Below, piece after piece: positions 1 to 11,472 of a stretch of DNA of 64,000 bases (positions are counted from its first letter, which is position 1; the number at the start of each line of letters is the position of its first letter). The stretch spans positions 106,058,044 through 106,122,043 of the forward strand of contig NC_056527.1 of assembly GCF_019175285.1 (NCBI RefSeq), read 5' to 3'. Under the pieces are notes generated by a model, which was not told the DNA's origin, ran no database searches, and saw only the letters and a program-made list of their open reading frames with translations. The stretch comes from Sceloporus undulatus. Its lineage: Eukaryota; Chordata; Lepidosauria; Squamata; Phrynosomatidae. The translations under genes and the position numbers were made by a program.

Positions 1-687
1 AAAAGAGAAGATGATCCATGAGGCACTGGTTGTCAGTACTGGGAAACCTGCTGGAGAGTGTGGGTCTCAGCAAGGTACTCTGGCTCACCATCCAAATGGC
101 CATGTTCAATTTGAAACAGGATATGCCAGTCAAGGTTCACCAGAGAATGGTTGACCCATTGGAAGAGAAGCTGGAAGCATGGGAAGCTCAGGGATACCCT
201 GAAATAAGTGTTTTGCAGTCAAGGGCTTCTGCTTCTGCTCTTGTCTTGTCCCCAGAGCCTCAATTTTTTGCTTTGCTGTGTGAGCCAAGCTTGCATAGAA
301 ACACCAGACTGGAAAAGTAATGAGTTTTTAGCATCCCCAGAGAGTCAACAAGATGAAAGATAGCAGGAAAGAATGCAAATCTTATTTCTTAAGTTCACAG
401 CATGAAAAACATGTTTTTGAAAATGTAACTTGCCCAAGTTCTGGAAGAAGTAAAAGCAAAGTAGAGGGGAGAAGGATTGGAGATGCCATCAGGGCAAGAG
501 CAGCAAAAGTCACCAAACAGCAATAAAGATGGAACATCCAGGCCTGAAGTCTTGTTGTAGGGGCAGGTTCTGGTGCAAAGAAAGGGGACTTTGGATTCCC
601 TTTCTTATTTTGCCATTTCCAAATAAACTTGGCAGATTCAGAAATAAAAAAGGCCAGCAACCTATGACACTTTTCCCTACCCTCCTA
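1..687. other. no gene or repeat recognised
   Basis: Short open frames on both strands match nothing that I know. Confidence 0.6.
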
Positions 688-1215
688 CTGTCCCAGTTTG
701 GCAGGGATGGCCCTGGTCAATCCTCTGCTAACCCACTTTCTCAGCTTCTTTTTAAGGCCATTACTGCAGGCAGCTTTTAAACCATGATTACACTGGCAAT
801 GAAGCAGCTTTGGCAATACTCATAGCTACCCCATCCTGCTTATGCGTATCGCCAAAGCCACTTCTTTTGAAGCTAGTGCCTCATAACCCCCTAAGTGTCC
901 CAGTTTCTCTCTCCTTCTCCCACTTTCCTCCTTTTTCCTGGCTTACTTCACTTGCTGCAAACCGAGTTCAAAGTGCACAGCAGAAGAGAAAGGAGAGCAG
1001 AGGTGTGTATAGATACTTGCTCTCCAATAGGCTCAGATTTCCCTAAACAGTACATAAATTCCATGGTCCCGCTTTCTGGAGCTTGTAGTTTTATGTGTTC
1101 TTCCTCATTAATAACGTTTGCTCTCTTGTTGCTTGGCCACACCCTTTTGACCCCATTCATGTTGTTTGGCCACACGTGTCCCTGTTTTCACCTGTGAAAT
1201 GTTGGTTGGCATTTT
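688..1215 (+). repeat. unclassified repeat X, copy 1 (interrupted)
   Basis: 688-757 and 880-1215 align with the copy at 62195. Shared words are TTCAAAGTGCA, GTGTTCTTCCTCATTAATAA, TTGCTTGGCCACAC and CTGTGAAATGTTGG. About 120 bases between the blocks are foreign or rearranged. Confidence 0.6.
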
Positions 1216-1411
1216 TGTTTCCTTTGACATACAGCCATCTGGCATCCCTTTGCACCTGGGCCACTGGCTTAGTAGAGATGGAGTTCTGCAGTAAAGAAGC
1301 AAAAGTCCAAATTGGGCCTATGTTAACAGAGGGCATAGCTAACAAAAACCATCCAAGTAATGCTGTCAACTTTCTGAATGGCCATCCAAGCTGTGCCTTA
1401 AACAGCAGCTT

Positions 1412-1562
1412 GAGGTTAGCAGTCCAGACTGCAACACAAGAGACCAGGGTTCACTTCCTCGCTTGGGTGAGTCACACACTCTGAGCCCCAGAAAAACCTG
1501 TGATAGGGTAGCCTTAGGGTCACCCTAAGTCAGAAATGACTTGAAGGCACATGACAACAACA
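1412..1562 (+). repeat. tRNA-headed SINE with Bov-B-like tail, 5'-truncated
   Basis: It has the family body (AGACCAGGGTTC, GGGTCACCCTAAGTCAG) and the diagnostic tail GACTTGAAGGCACA followed by CAACAAC. The head is missing. Confidence 0.75.
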
Positions 1563-2191
1563 GTCATAGGATTAAAAGTGATAGACATCATTTGGCCCTC
1601 CGCAGGTGGTTGGACTGCAACTCCTAACAATCTTAGACAGGATAGCCAAAGCTGAGGAATGCTGGGAGCTGCAGTTCAGCACTATTGGAAGGGAAACATG
1701 ATTCCTGCCCTCGGGTTAAATTAATATTAGCACTCAACCCTATGCTTATTTACTCAAAAGTAAACAGGCATGACACATGTACATAGGTTTACCTGTAATC
1801 CTATGGAACTTGCTTCTGTGAAGACAGGTGTAGGATTGCATTGTTAATCAATTCATCATATCTGCATAACTCTGAATATAGAAAAAAATCATTCTATGAG
1901 GAAGAAGCATGCATTTTTGCACTATATTAATCAGGAGCAGTGTTTTTGGTCAGTCATAATGTTTTAATCAGTTACTTGGGAAAAATGGAAAATTCATACC
2001 AACTGCTGAGGTGATCACCTCGGATAAAGTCACTTGGGCTCCTTACTGCAGAATTCCTTGTATGTTACTCAGGGTATAGCTGGCATGTCTTCCCCCATGT
2101 ATCACTTGAGTGTTTAATTCCTCTGATGATTATGTGTGTATGTCAGCCTCACTGAGAAAGCACTGAGTATCCAAGGGTTTTGATCCTAGAT

Positions 2192-2399
2192 GGCTGCATC
2201 CACACTGCAGAAATAATCCAGTTTGATACCACTTTAACTGCCATGGTTCAATGTTATGGAATCATGTTGTGGCACCAGCACTCCCTGATAGAGAAAGCTA
2301 AATATCACACAAAACTACAAATCGTAGAATCCCATAGCATTGAGCCATGGTAGTTAAAGCGGTGTGAAACTGGATTATATCTGCAGTGTGGATGCAGCC
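2192..2399. repeat. 220-bp palindromic MITE, family A (reference copy)
   Basis: Terminal inverted repeats GGCTGCATCCACACTGCAG extend into nearly complete palindromic arms (GCAGTTAAAGTGGTGTCAAA-type and complement) around a short centre with AAACTACAAAT. The family has no coding capacity. The superfamily is not clear to me. Confidence 0.75.
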
Positions 2400-4702
2400 A
2401 CACACACACAGATTCACCTCTTGCAGCCATCACATGAGCATGTGCCCTCTCACTTTTCTCCATATGTCCATGTGTATGTGTGCTCCTCCACGTGTGAGGT
2501 GTGGCTCTTCTGAGGAAAGGACAAAAGCCCATATAGAAAAGGGGAAAGGTAGCAAATTGCTCTGAAGGAAGTTGACAGCCCTGTTTTGATGAAATTTCTG
2601 TGCCTTGAAGATGATGGGAAGGGGGCATTTGCAGTAGATGTGGGGGACAATTCTTGCTCCTCCTCCCCCAGATGTGTGGTGGTGGGATGAAAACCATACC
2701 CACAAGTGACTAGGTGTCTATTCCCTGTCAAAAATCATCCAAAAATGACTGGATACCAATTTCCAGATGTGATATTGGGTATTTGGGGGGGTGTGTGAAT
2801 GGATAGATGCATGAGAGTTCAAGTAAAAACACCATGGGAGTGCTTTGGAAGCAGCAGTTTGCAGTTGAGTGTGTGTGATTTAGTGTGTGCCCTTAGGGGA
2901 AGGCAAGGAGGCACTTGGAGCAAAAAAGAGTTGTCTGTGAGCCAGTCTTTCACCATCCCTGCTTTAAGAACTGCATGGAAATAGAACCAGGTGTAATGTT
3001 AGGGAATGTGAGGACAGCAGTAGAAGTCCCCAACCAAGTTCTTCCTAAGTTCCTCCCTGGCCATTTTCTTTCTTGGTGCAGCGCATGCTACATAACTTGT
3101 CTCACACCCCCTAAACTGGCTAGCTACTCTCAGGTGTGATGAAGAACCTTGCCTCAATAATACTATCACTGATGTTAGGTTCTATATAGGGAATGAGGGG
3201 GGATAGCATCTTTCCCTGTGCCTCAGGCAACAAAATATCTTGGGCCAGCCTTGCATAGAAGGGGCAACGCTGTAACAAGGCTGCGGAAAGTGTGGCTCAC
3301 CATGTTTTGCTTAACTCCAACTCCCACCAGCCCTAGTCAGCATAGCCATTCATGATGGACAATGGAAGCTGCCATCCAACAGCATCCAGAGGGCCACACA
3401 TTCCCCATTCCTCCTCTAAAGGTACAATGTCTCCCCGCTACCCATGCCTAATGAGAAGTTTTTTATCTCCTATGCAGCTCCTCAAGGCATGACAGTCNNN
3501 NNNNNNNTAGATGTGACAAGCCAGCATTTGGAGCCCTCTGTAAAATTCACTGTTTTGTTAGAAACCAGAAAGAGCTGAAAGCAGTGAAGGTAAAATATTT
3601 CATTTTGTGCCATGTTCTGTAGTCTGTCATCTTGCGGGTGGGCATTTCTGACTTTTCATAGGTGCATGCCAAAAAAAAACCAAAAGTGAAACTTTAATAA
3701 TCCCACCGTTTACAGGTCTTGAAAAAGCCACAACTGTTTAACCTTCATCCACCATGGAGATGTTAAAAGTTGTAGGGGCCCTGCAAGCAAGAGAGAAAAG
3801 ATGGGCCATGAGGACTTCCAAGTACTGATAACCCCATTTTAAAGACTCGTGTCCCAGGTGTATGGACAAAGTCACCTTTGGGGGTGTAGAAAAAAAGTCT
3901 TCTAAGGGCTAAAAGCCATCTTGTACACTGACACAAACTAAAGGGAGTGGGGAAAGGAGCATCTTATTGGCACTGAATTCAGAAGTACTGTTCGGGGGCA
4001 GAAACGTATGCAGCACATGCATACAATTCCCAATGGCAAAATAATATGTTTTACAGTATCTCCACCAAACCAGGGGAGAGGAAGTGGGACTGTTCTGGTG
4101 GTGCTATAAGAGTTACATTTGCACACACATACACACACACACACATATACACAGGTCTTGGTAGCCGCTGAGGATATTATTCTCTATAAGCAATTAAGAA
4201 GTTAAATAGGGAATGTAACTTTTAAAACTAGGGGAAGGTGAAGAAACCTGCCACTGTGAGCAAGGCGGAGTTGATAGCTAAGCAAAGGTGGAGCCTACAG
4301 TCATGGAGGCAGAGCTGCGGTGTTGGATGGATGGCAATGGGGCACTGATTCTATTTTCTTAGTCTGCATCCTAGAATTTTGGGTTGAATGGGGTTAGGGG
4401 ACAAGGGGAATTTAAGGGGAGGGGGAGGGTTTCATTAATCAACCAAGGAAACTGGGCTTTTTTAATTAATTACAATAAAATTGTTATTATTAATTATTAT
4501 TATTAATTATTATTATTATTATGACAATTAATAAAATGTCCCAACTCCACCCCTCTCCTTGCTATGGAGGAGGGATTGGGGCAAAAAAATCCATTATTTA
4601 CTCTGTATTATAATGTAAATAAGACTTCAATAAACTTTATTTCAAACAAGAGTATCTCCTCTTCATAAACCTGGAATTCCCTATAAAGTGCTACTTAGGT
4701 GG
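2400..4702. other. intergenic, no gene recognised
   Basis: It contains a CA tract near 4122-4150, an ATT-rich patch near 4485-4525 and the N gap. Nothing codes convincingly. Confidence 0.6.
3498..3507. other. assembly gap (10 N)
   Basis: Ten unresolved bases. True gap size is unknown. Confidence 0.99.
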
Positions 4703-4930
4703 AATAGAGAGTCCGTATGGCGTAGTGGTTTGAGTGTTGGACTACGATTCTGGAGACCGGGGTTCCATTCCCACCTTGCCCATGAAATCCGCTGGGTGAC
4801 CTTGGGCAAGTCACATGCTCTCAGCCTCATGGGATGGCAATGGCAAACCTCCTCAGAAATCTTGCCAAGAAACCCCCATGCCTTAGAGTCAGCGTAAATT
4901 GGAAATGACTTGAAGGCACACAACAACAAT
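4703..4930 (+). repeat. tRNA-headed SINE with Bov-B-like tail, near full length
   Basis: A tRNA-like head (GGCGTAGTGGTTTGAGTGTT, then GGGGTTCCATTCC as B box) is followed by the conserved body (GTGACCTTGGGCAAGTCAC) and the tail GACTTGAAGGCACACAAC. This is the clearest full copy; others in the window are named by comparison to it. It is a mobile element, not a tRNA gene. Confidence 0.88.
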
Positions 4931-5564
4931 GCAGAGATGTCAGAGCAAAGATCAGGTTATTCTAAAAGCCATATTATTGCCATGAAATCTCTTTTTCCTA
5001 ATCCAACATATTTAAAAACAGTTCATGTCTGTAAGATCTAAATGGAGGCATGGGTAGGAAGGGAACATTCTTTCCATGCTCTGAGACACTCTCAACTATT
5101 ACTGTTCCCAGGCTGAGAGGGCTGAAGCCTGAATGTCTAGAAGAAAACATTGAGACACAGCATGGTGCGGTGGTGAAATGCCTCTGAGAGTTCCAATAAG
5201 TGGAATTAAAAAAGGATCTATGGACTACGACTTAGAGAAGGGATGTGTGGTTTGCTGGAAACAAATGTTTTGGGGGGAAAGATAGCAATGAGAACACTTG
5301 AGTACAAGGCTGACCAAAGGCATTCTGCTTCTTGAGGCGGAAAAGTAAATAGTACACACCCACGCCAAGCTGTACTAGGGCTGCCAGATAAGGACTATCT
5401 CAGGCCCTTGGATTTTATGGGCAAAGCCTGAGAACTAGGGACAATCCCAGGCCCCGGTAAAACTGCAATGATGACACTACAAAGGGCAGCTAATGTCATT
5501 ACGTGTGATACCATAAGCATCAAACACAGTAGCATAGTTTATGCCATTCAAATAAACATTGGCT

Positions 5565-5845
5565 GGAACCCTGTATGGAAGTTACAGTCTTCATAAGTGG
5601 ACTTAATGTATGCGGAAATTAGAAATTGGCAATTGCATATCAACCATATCTAGTAGAGGACTGATTTTATGCTACTATGTAGGGGAGCTGGCAAAGTAAC
5701 TGTTATGCAATGGGACTGATGAACACGGGGCACCAATGTGCATCAGACACCCTTGCCATTGTCCCACTGCACATCCTCACAATTTACTAACAAGGTTGCC
5801 TCTACTACTTACTGTAGCTAAGCGTAAGTCCACTTTCATTACATA
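5565..5845. repeat. diverged relative of the 53512 element
   Basis: GGAACCCTGTATGGAAGTTA, CATAAGTGGACTTAATGTAT, CCAATGTGCATCAGACACCC and CACAATTTACTAACAAGG parallel the 53512 copy in order. Confidence 0.5.
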
Positions 5846-6310
5846 CAAGGTGATATAAAGTGACTAAGTCTTATAAATGAGAAAAGTTGGCTTGAATTCA
5901 CTAAAGCAGTTACGAATGTGCGACCTAGAGTTGCGTATGCTTGACTCATTCACGTTCACGATCCCTACATATTCTCTAGTTCAGGGAATACGTAGCAACT
6001 GTGAAAGTCCCCCAATACCCATTTACCAGGCAGCAGCCACTGCAGGCAATGAGCTCTGTTCTCCTGTCAGTCAGGAAGCAGCTGACTGACATTCCCAACA
6101 ACTGTCACTGAGCAATCTCTGGTGCAAGATGGAATTGCGACAGGGGGCCACTTCTGGATATTGCAATGGAGATCACTTGTAGGAAAGGATGGAAGTGTGA
6201 GTTGTTTCCTGATCAGCAGGCGAACGGACACCCCCCCCCCAACTGATCTCAGCAATTGCTGCCCAAGTAAGTGGGAATGGGGAGGGTTTAAGTTAAGACA
6301 TACAACATAG

Positions 6311-6525
6311 TTTTTTGTGCGTTTTTTGGGCTATGTGGCCATGTTTTTGACACGTTTATTCCTGACATTTCACCAGCATTTGTGGCTGGCATCTTTCTCT
6401 GAAGATGCCAGCCACAGATGCTGGTGAAATGTCAGGAATAAACGGGTCAAAAACATGGCCAAATTGCCCAAAAAACCCACAAAAAAACAAGGCTGCCGGC
6501 CATGAAAGCCTTCGACTTCACAGAC
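6311..6525 (+). repeat. palindromic Penelope-like retroelement end, copy 1
   Basis: Two long arms (GCTATGTGGCCATG ... and its complement) surround GGCATCTTTCTCTGAAGATG. The 3' end is CATGAAAGCCTTCGACTTCA. Flanks carry a near-perfect 9-base duplication (ACAACATAG at 6302-6310, ACTACATAG at 6526-6534). The Penelope-like assignment rests on my recollection of the terminal region of reptile Penelope elements. A hammerhead-like core lies at 6399-6433. Confidence 0.6.
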
Positions 6526-6949
6526 ACTACATAGCTGCATCAATTCACATTCATAACTCTTTTAGTGAATTCCAGTCATTATACATACACACACATTTCA
6601 AGACCATGCTCTCACCCTGAGATTCAGCCCCTGAAGACTGGAAAAGACAGGCCATGCCCTGAGACCTGGCAACCCTAAGGTTACACAGTTCTCAAAGCAG
6701 AGCAAATCATTTTGACATGAGGCAGAGACTCATCCCCACCTCTCTCCATCCCTGACATTTACAAAAAGAAAAAAAAAGCAAAATAAATAACTAACAACTG
6801 AGCTGCCCTTTCATAAGAGCCAAAATCTGCAGCCTGAGGTGACTGCCTTGCTCTACTTAATGGTAGAGCTGGCCTTGCCAGGGTGAAAATTGTAAAGGAG
6901 GAGATAAGCCGAAGCCAAAATTCGGGCTCTTTCCCCCTTTCTATGTGGG

Positions 6950-7105
6950 TTAGCTTTTCTGTGGTTCACTTCCCCCAGTCTGCATCAGGAACCAATTAAA
7001 GGAGCAAAAGTCAAGAGATAATTGTTCAGCTGCACCATTTGGAAAGGAAGGGAAGAGCAGTAGCAGCATCCCGACAAACACCCAGAAGGGGTTAATGGTC
7101 ACCAT
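6950..7105 (-). other. low-confidence minus-strand ORF with signal-peptide-like start
   Basis: On the minus strand an ATG at 7105 in good context (GCCATGG) opens 51 codons, MVTINPFWVFVGMLLLLFPS and onward to PNGAAEQ, then a stop at 6950. The hydrophobic start looks like a signal peptide, and the CT-rich minus-strand sequence upstream would suit a 5' UTR. I do not recognise the protein and see no convincing splice donor. It may be chance. Confidence 0.15.
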
Positions 7106-7179
7106 GGCAATGAGCTGGGAATGTGGTACCTTGGATGTACACGTGGCAGCCAAGGAACTGGCAGAAACTGTGCCGCATA

Positions 7180-8190
7180 GAGGAGCATGGAGGGAGGGGA
7201 TAAAGGGGGGATTGTGGAATCGGGAAGGATGTAGTGAATTTGGCATGTTGGGGGCCTGAGGGGGGGAAGGGAAGAGAAAAAGTAGTTGTGATGGAGGGAG
7301 TGAAAGAGGAGAGAAGAAAGTGAGATGAACAGAACAAGAGCACAACATCAGAAGCTCACTGCAGGCTGCTGAAAGAGGCACATGTGCTTGGAGGCAGGCA
7401 AGATTTGAGATGCTACAAGGTCCAGGATGATAGAAGTGGGAGAAAGGGGTATGAGAGAAGGCAGGTAGGCAGGCAGGTGGAAGTCAAGCGGAAGGAAGGA
7501 AGGAAGGAAGGAAGGATATGGCCTGAACAGATTTGTAGAACAATGACTGCAGCTGAGTTAGGAGAAGGGGAAAAATCAAATGCAGCTATATGGTGTGTGT
7601 GTGTGTGTGTTTGTGTAGAGGAGACAGAGAAGAAAGAAAACAACACCTGGACTGCAGAAAAGGAAAAATAATAATAATGCAGTGGGGGAACCAGAAGAGC
7701 ATAGGCAGGGAGAAGATTAAGAGATGAAAAGATGTGGGGAAAAGATTCAAGTTAAATTTAAAAAAAAAAAAGGAATCTAGTATTCTGAAAGGGAAAAGAT
7801 AAAAAGTGGAGTAGCAAAGGAGGATCTTTGTTGGGATTGGACTGTGGGATCTGATAAAGAGCAAGAAAGAGAAGAATAAATGTCTGGAACATAAGATTTT
7901 TGGTGGGGGGGGAGAACAGAATTGATATAGAATTAACTATAGAGGTAGGGAGCACAGGAGAGCGGATATGGAAAAAGAGATTAAAGTGAGGATGTGTGGG
8001 TGGAAATTAGGGGAAAGGAAGGAAGGGAGGGAGGGAAAGGATGGGGAAAAAAAGAATAAATTGCCTGTCTGAGAGACAGTAGGCTGAGAACTGTGTGGGT
8101 GCTGGGTGCAAAGAGACAGGGGAAGCGAGGAGAAAAGAGGGGCTGAGATTGGAAGGTACATGATGGAAGGGTCAGCAAGGCAAGGCGTGA
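7180..8190. repeat. purine-rich (G+A on + strand) block, about 1 kb
   Basis: The + strand is strongly G+A biased for about 1 kb and includes a GGAA run (7491-7516), a GT run (7591-7610) and GGGAGG words near 8020-8035. It is not a simple tandem repeat as a whole, and I see no interspersed repeat in it. Confidence 0.7.
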
Positions 8191-8488
8191 TCACAGGGAA
8201 CAGCAGAAAACTTGCTTCAGCCCTTTCCGTGGAGCAGATGCAATTACAAAAGCTGGCAGTTCGTCTAAAAAGTAATTTTAAAAAATCACTAATACACTAT
8301 CAGGCAATGGGGAAATCTGGAAATGGAGAACAATGGTAAACATTGCAGAGCCAAATGCTATGGCTAACGTACACATGCACATGGCACATGTGTGAAGCTA
8401 AATTACCTCTGGAGCAAACTTGGGAAGCAGCATTACTTTTTTGGAATATAAGTCTCAAGAAAATACTGTGGGTTTTGCTATTACAGAG

Positions 8489-8489
8489 T

Positions 8490-8531
<42 letters not shown>
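8489..8531. repeat. CA microsatellite
   Basis: About 21 perfect CA units. Confidence 0.95.
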
Positions 8532-8533
<2 letters not shown>

Positions 8534-8859
8534 CAACACCACAATATTGCATCCCATTTGTTGTGCAAAAAATGTCCAAGCAGGCAACTGCAGCCTACTT
8601 CAGCACTGGTACTGGGACAGCATCCTTTTCCCTTCTGCACCTAAAAGCATCAGGCTAACTCAGGAAATGCAGGGCAGACCTTTAGCCCACACCTTGACTT
8701 GGATCCAAAGAAGAATGCTGCCTCCTCAATGTAATTTTCCTTCACTCCTCACATGTTTAGCATTACAGTAACTTAAAATGTCAGCTGATCATTTAGGAAA
8801 ACAGGTTAAGCTTCCAAAACAAAGGGGCAGACAAAGTGACCAAGGGAATGCAAACACCG

Positions 8860-9515
8860 CAAATAAAAGAGTTCTAGGTTGATCCTAAAGAGTAAAGATC
8901 TAAAACTAAGCCCTAAAGTTAGAATTGTCCAAGCCAGTGTATTCCCCATCAACATGTACGGATGTGATAGCTGGACAGTGAAGAAAGCAGATAAAAAGAA
9001 AACTCCTTGGAGAGGTGGTGCTGGAAAAGAGTGCAGAGAATACTGTGGACAGCCAAAAAGACAAACAAATGGGTCCTTGAATAAATCAAGCCTGAACTAT
9101 AGTTTTTAATGTGTGGCTGGCCAGAGATACTGGCGAAACATCAGGAACAAACTCTTATAGAACATGGCCACGTAGCCTGAAAAATCCACAAAAAAACTAT
9201 GGATGCCAGCTATGAAAGCCTTCGACTTCACACAAGCCTGAACTCTCCCTGGATGCCAAGATGATTAAACTGAGGCTGTCGTACTTTGGCCACATCATGA
9301 GAAGGCATTAATCATTAGAAAAGACAATAATGTTAGGAAAGGTAGAAGGCACCAGAAAGAGAGGAAGGCTGCAGATAGACTCAATCAGGAAGGTCATGGG
9401 CCTTAATCTACAAGACCTAAGCAAAGCAGTGGAGAATAGGGAAGCTTGGAGATGTTTCATCCACAGGGGTGCCATCAGTCAAGGTTGACTCAAAGACAGA
9501 TAACAACAACAAACC
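8860..9515 (+). repeat. Bov-B/RTE LINE 3' part, with internal insertion
   Basis: The nucleotide order matches the C-terminal part of an RTE reverse-transcriptase ORF (CATCAACATGTACGGATGTG, ACTTTGGCCACATCATGAG, GGCAGAAGG-type region) and ends in GTTGACTCAAAGACAGATAA CAACAAC. It is interrupted at 9099-9233 by a palindromic retroelement flanked by an 11-base duplication. The host-frame reading is broken by indels, so this is a dead copy. Confidence 0.8.
9099..9233 (+). repeat. palindromic Penelope-like retroelement end, copy 2 (one arm deleted)
   Basis: It has the same start (ATAGTTTTT) and 3' end (GAAAGCCTTCGACTTCACAC) as copy 1, but most of the left arm is lost. It is inserted in a Bov-B LINE with an exact 11-base duplication, AAGCCTGAACT, at 9088-9098 and 9234-9244. 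Confidence 0.7.
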
Positions 9516-10104
9516 ACCGGCTTAACAAACTGCAAAGTCTCATTCTCTGCAATTCTGGGAATTTGGAGACTGAAGGAAAATTTCATATGATGAACAGAAT
9601 TCTTATTTGGAGAACAGTACTGTACTCTTATTCCCCCCCCCAACCTGTAACTACCCACTTGCACACATAGCTTTTCCCTCCAACATTTCACTGCTGGTTC
9701 TCAACACTTGCTGCCCCCCCATTCCACCTAACACAGACATCCATGACTATGAGAACTTTACAAGTGATGTAAGTGAAAGTGATCATGATATAAAATTTAT
9801 GCCACAAATAGACAATCACCTGCTTGAGAAACACAGATACATAGGAAGGATGCAGAGCTGAAGAACTTGGAAGGAAGCTGCAGCTAGTGGTCAGGAAGTT
9901 CTCTGAAAGCCTCCTCAGAAGAAATCAGGACACAGAGAGATTAGAGTTAAGCAAGATACAATCTCCACAGAGAACTAAAGAAATATATGAGCTCAATAAT
10001 TGTGTGTCCAGGTAGAAGAAAAGATGCAGAGCAAACAAGATGAATGGATGCAACAAGACTCACAGAGGCATTACCACATAATTAAAACATCTCTGAGACT
10101 TAGG

Positions 10105-10430
10105 TCCAAAACAAATTGCAGGAATAATCCAGTCTTAGACCCCTTTACTGCCCTGTCTCAATGCTAGGACATTCTGGGAATGATAGTTTTGTGAGAGATT
10201 AGCCTTCTCTGTCAGAGAGCTCTGGTGCCACAATAAACTACAGTTCCCAGGATTCCCTAGCACTGAGCCAGGGTGGTTAAAATGGTCTCAAACACAGTTA
10301 TAGCACTATGACTCCACTTTAACTGCCATGGTTCCATTCTATGGAATGTGGGGGTTTGCAGTTTAAGGAGGATATTTAGAGAGCATTGCTGCCTCTTCAA
10401 AATACAAACTATAGGACTCCAGGGGATGCA
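10105..10430. repeat. family A palindromic MITE, two overlapping or adjacent copies
   Basis: A first arm set runs from about 10116 to 10290. A second partial copy of the related GCACTATGACTCC subtype follows to about 10430, ending GGGATGCAGCC. Confidence 0.65.
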
Positions 10431-10857
10431 GCCATGGCTTGTGCAGAGTGAAAAGGCCCTTAAATATGCAGGAAGAGGCTCATGGTGACCAACAACATGA
10501 CTAACTTATAACCGGTTTCATATCACTTTAACTGCTCAGTTTTTCCATCCAATACTCATTCCCAAATCCTAGGCTCTGCAGTTTGGCTAGGATGCTGAGA
10601 GGTCTAAACCTGTATTACTGCACAGAATCAAAATCTCCAAACATTCTATGGGATGAGGACGTGGCAAAAATAAGTTTAAAGATGCAAGTGAAGGTACACT
10701 TATCTAGTAGCAAGTCCAATTTAGCGCAGTGGAACCAAAGGCCAAATAGATGCTGAAAGGCATTTCTACGGTATGCATATACTTTTAATAAGAGGAACAG
10801 GACATAAAAGAAAGTAGAGCTTCATAAGGAAAAGAAAGCTGGCCAATACCTAACACA

Positions 10858-10906
10858 TGCACTGGAACCAAACCCCAGAGGATAACAAGGGCCTACTGTA
10901 TCCAAA
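10858..10906. repeat. Tigger-like element, end fragment
   Basis: GGAACCAAACCCCAGAGGAT and GGGCCTACTGTA are the last 45 or so bases of the same family. Confidence 0.55.
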
Positions 10907-10914
10907 GAAGTCTC

Positions 10915-11045
10915 TTTCTCTAGGCATCTTCAAAAAGAGTCTGGATAGCTACCTGGTGGGGATGATCTAGCTGGACTGCCACATTGATTGGAGAAGAAAT
11001 TGACTCAGTGGCCTGTGTGACCCTTTCCAGCTCTATGATTCTAAT
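10915..11045 (+). repeat. CR1 LINE 3' fragment
   Basis: GGCATCTTCAAAAAGAGTCT GGATAGCTACCTG ... TTTCCAGCTCTATGATTCTA is the standard last coding codons plus 3' end of CR1. Confidence 0.8.
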
Positions 11046-11249
11046 GTAGACTGGTATAGACAAGTCCATGGAGAAGGAGAAGGGAGGGAGATTATTGCCA
11101 GATCTGCACAGCCTTAGCTGAAAAAAAATAGGGTGATGTGGGAATCTTTTTCATCTAAAGAGATTTGGCCAATGGGAAAAGTCATCCAAGATCTGCCATC
11201 ATCGATGGGTAGAGCCAGAGCCCCAAATGGGCAGAATGTGACATCACTG

Positions 11250-11472
11250 CAGGACTTTAGTTGTGTGCCTTCAAGTCATTTCCAACTTATGGCAACCCTA
11301 AGGCAATCCTATCATGGGGTTTTCTTGGCAGGATTTGTTCAGAGGAGGTTTGCCACTGCCTTCCCCTGAGGCTGAGAGAGGGTGTGTTGCCCAAGGTCAC
11401 CCTGTGGGTTTCAGTGCCGAGCTGGGAACCGAACCCTGATCTCCAGAGTTGTAGCTTAATATTCCCCCATAA
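11250..11472 (-). repeat. tRNA-headed SINE with Bov-B-like tail, reverse
   Basis: The reversed tail (GTTGTGTGCCTTCAAGTC), body and B-box region are all visible; the head end is eroded. Confidence 0.85.

Noticed and set aside
4703-4775. tRNA-like sequence with A and B box words
   Set aside because: It is the head of a SINE repeated over a dozen times in the window; it lacks a tRNA cloverleaf.
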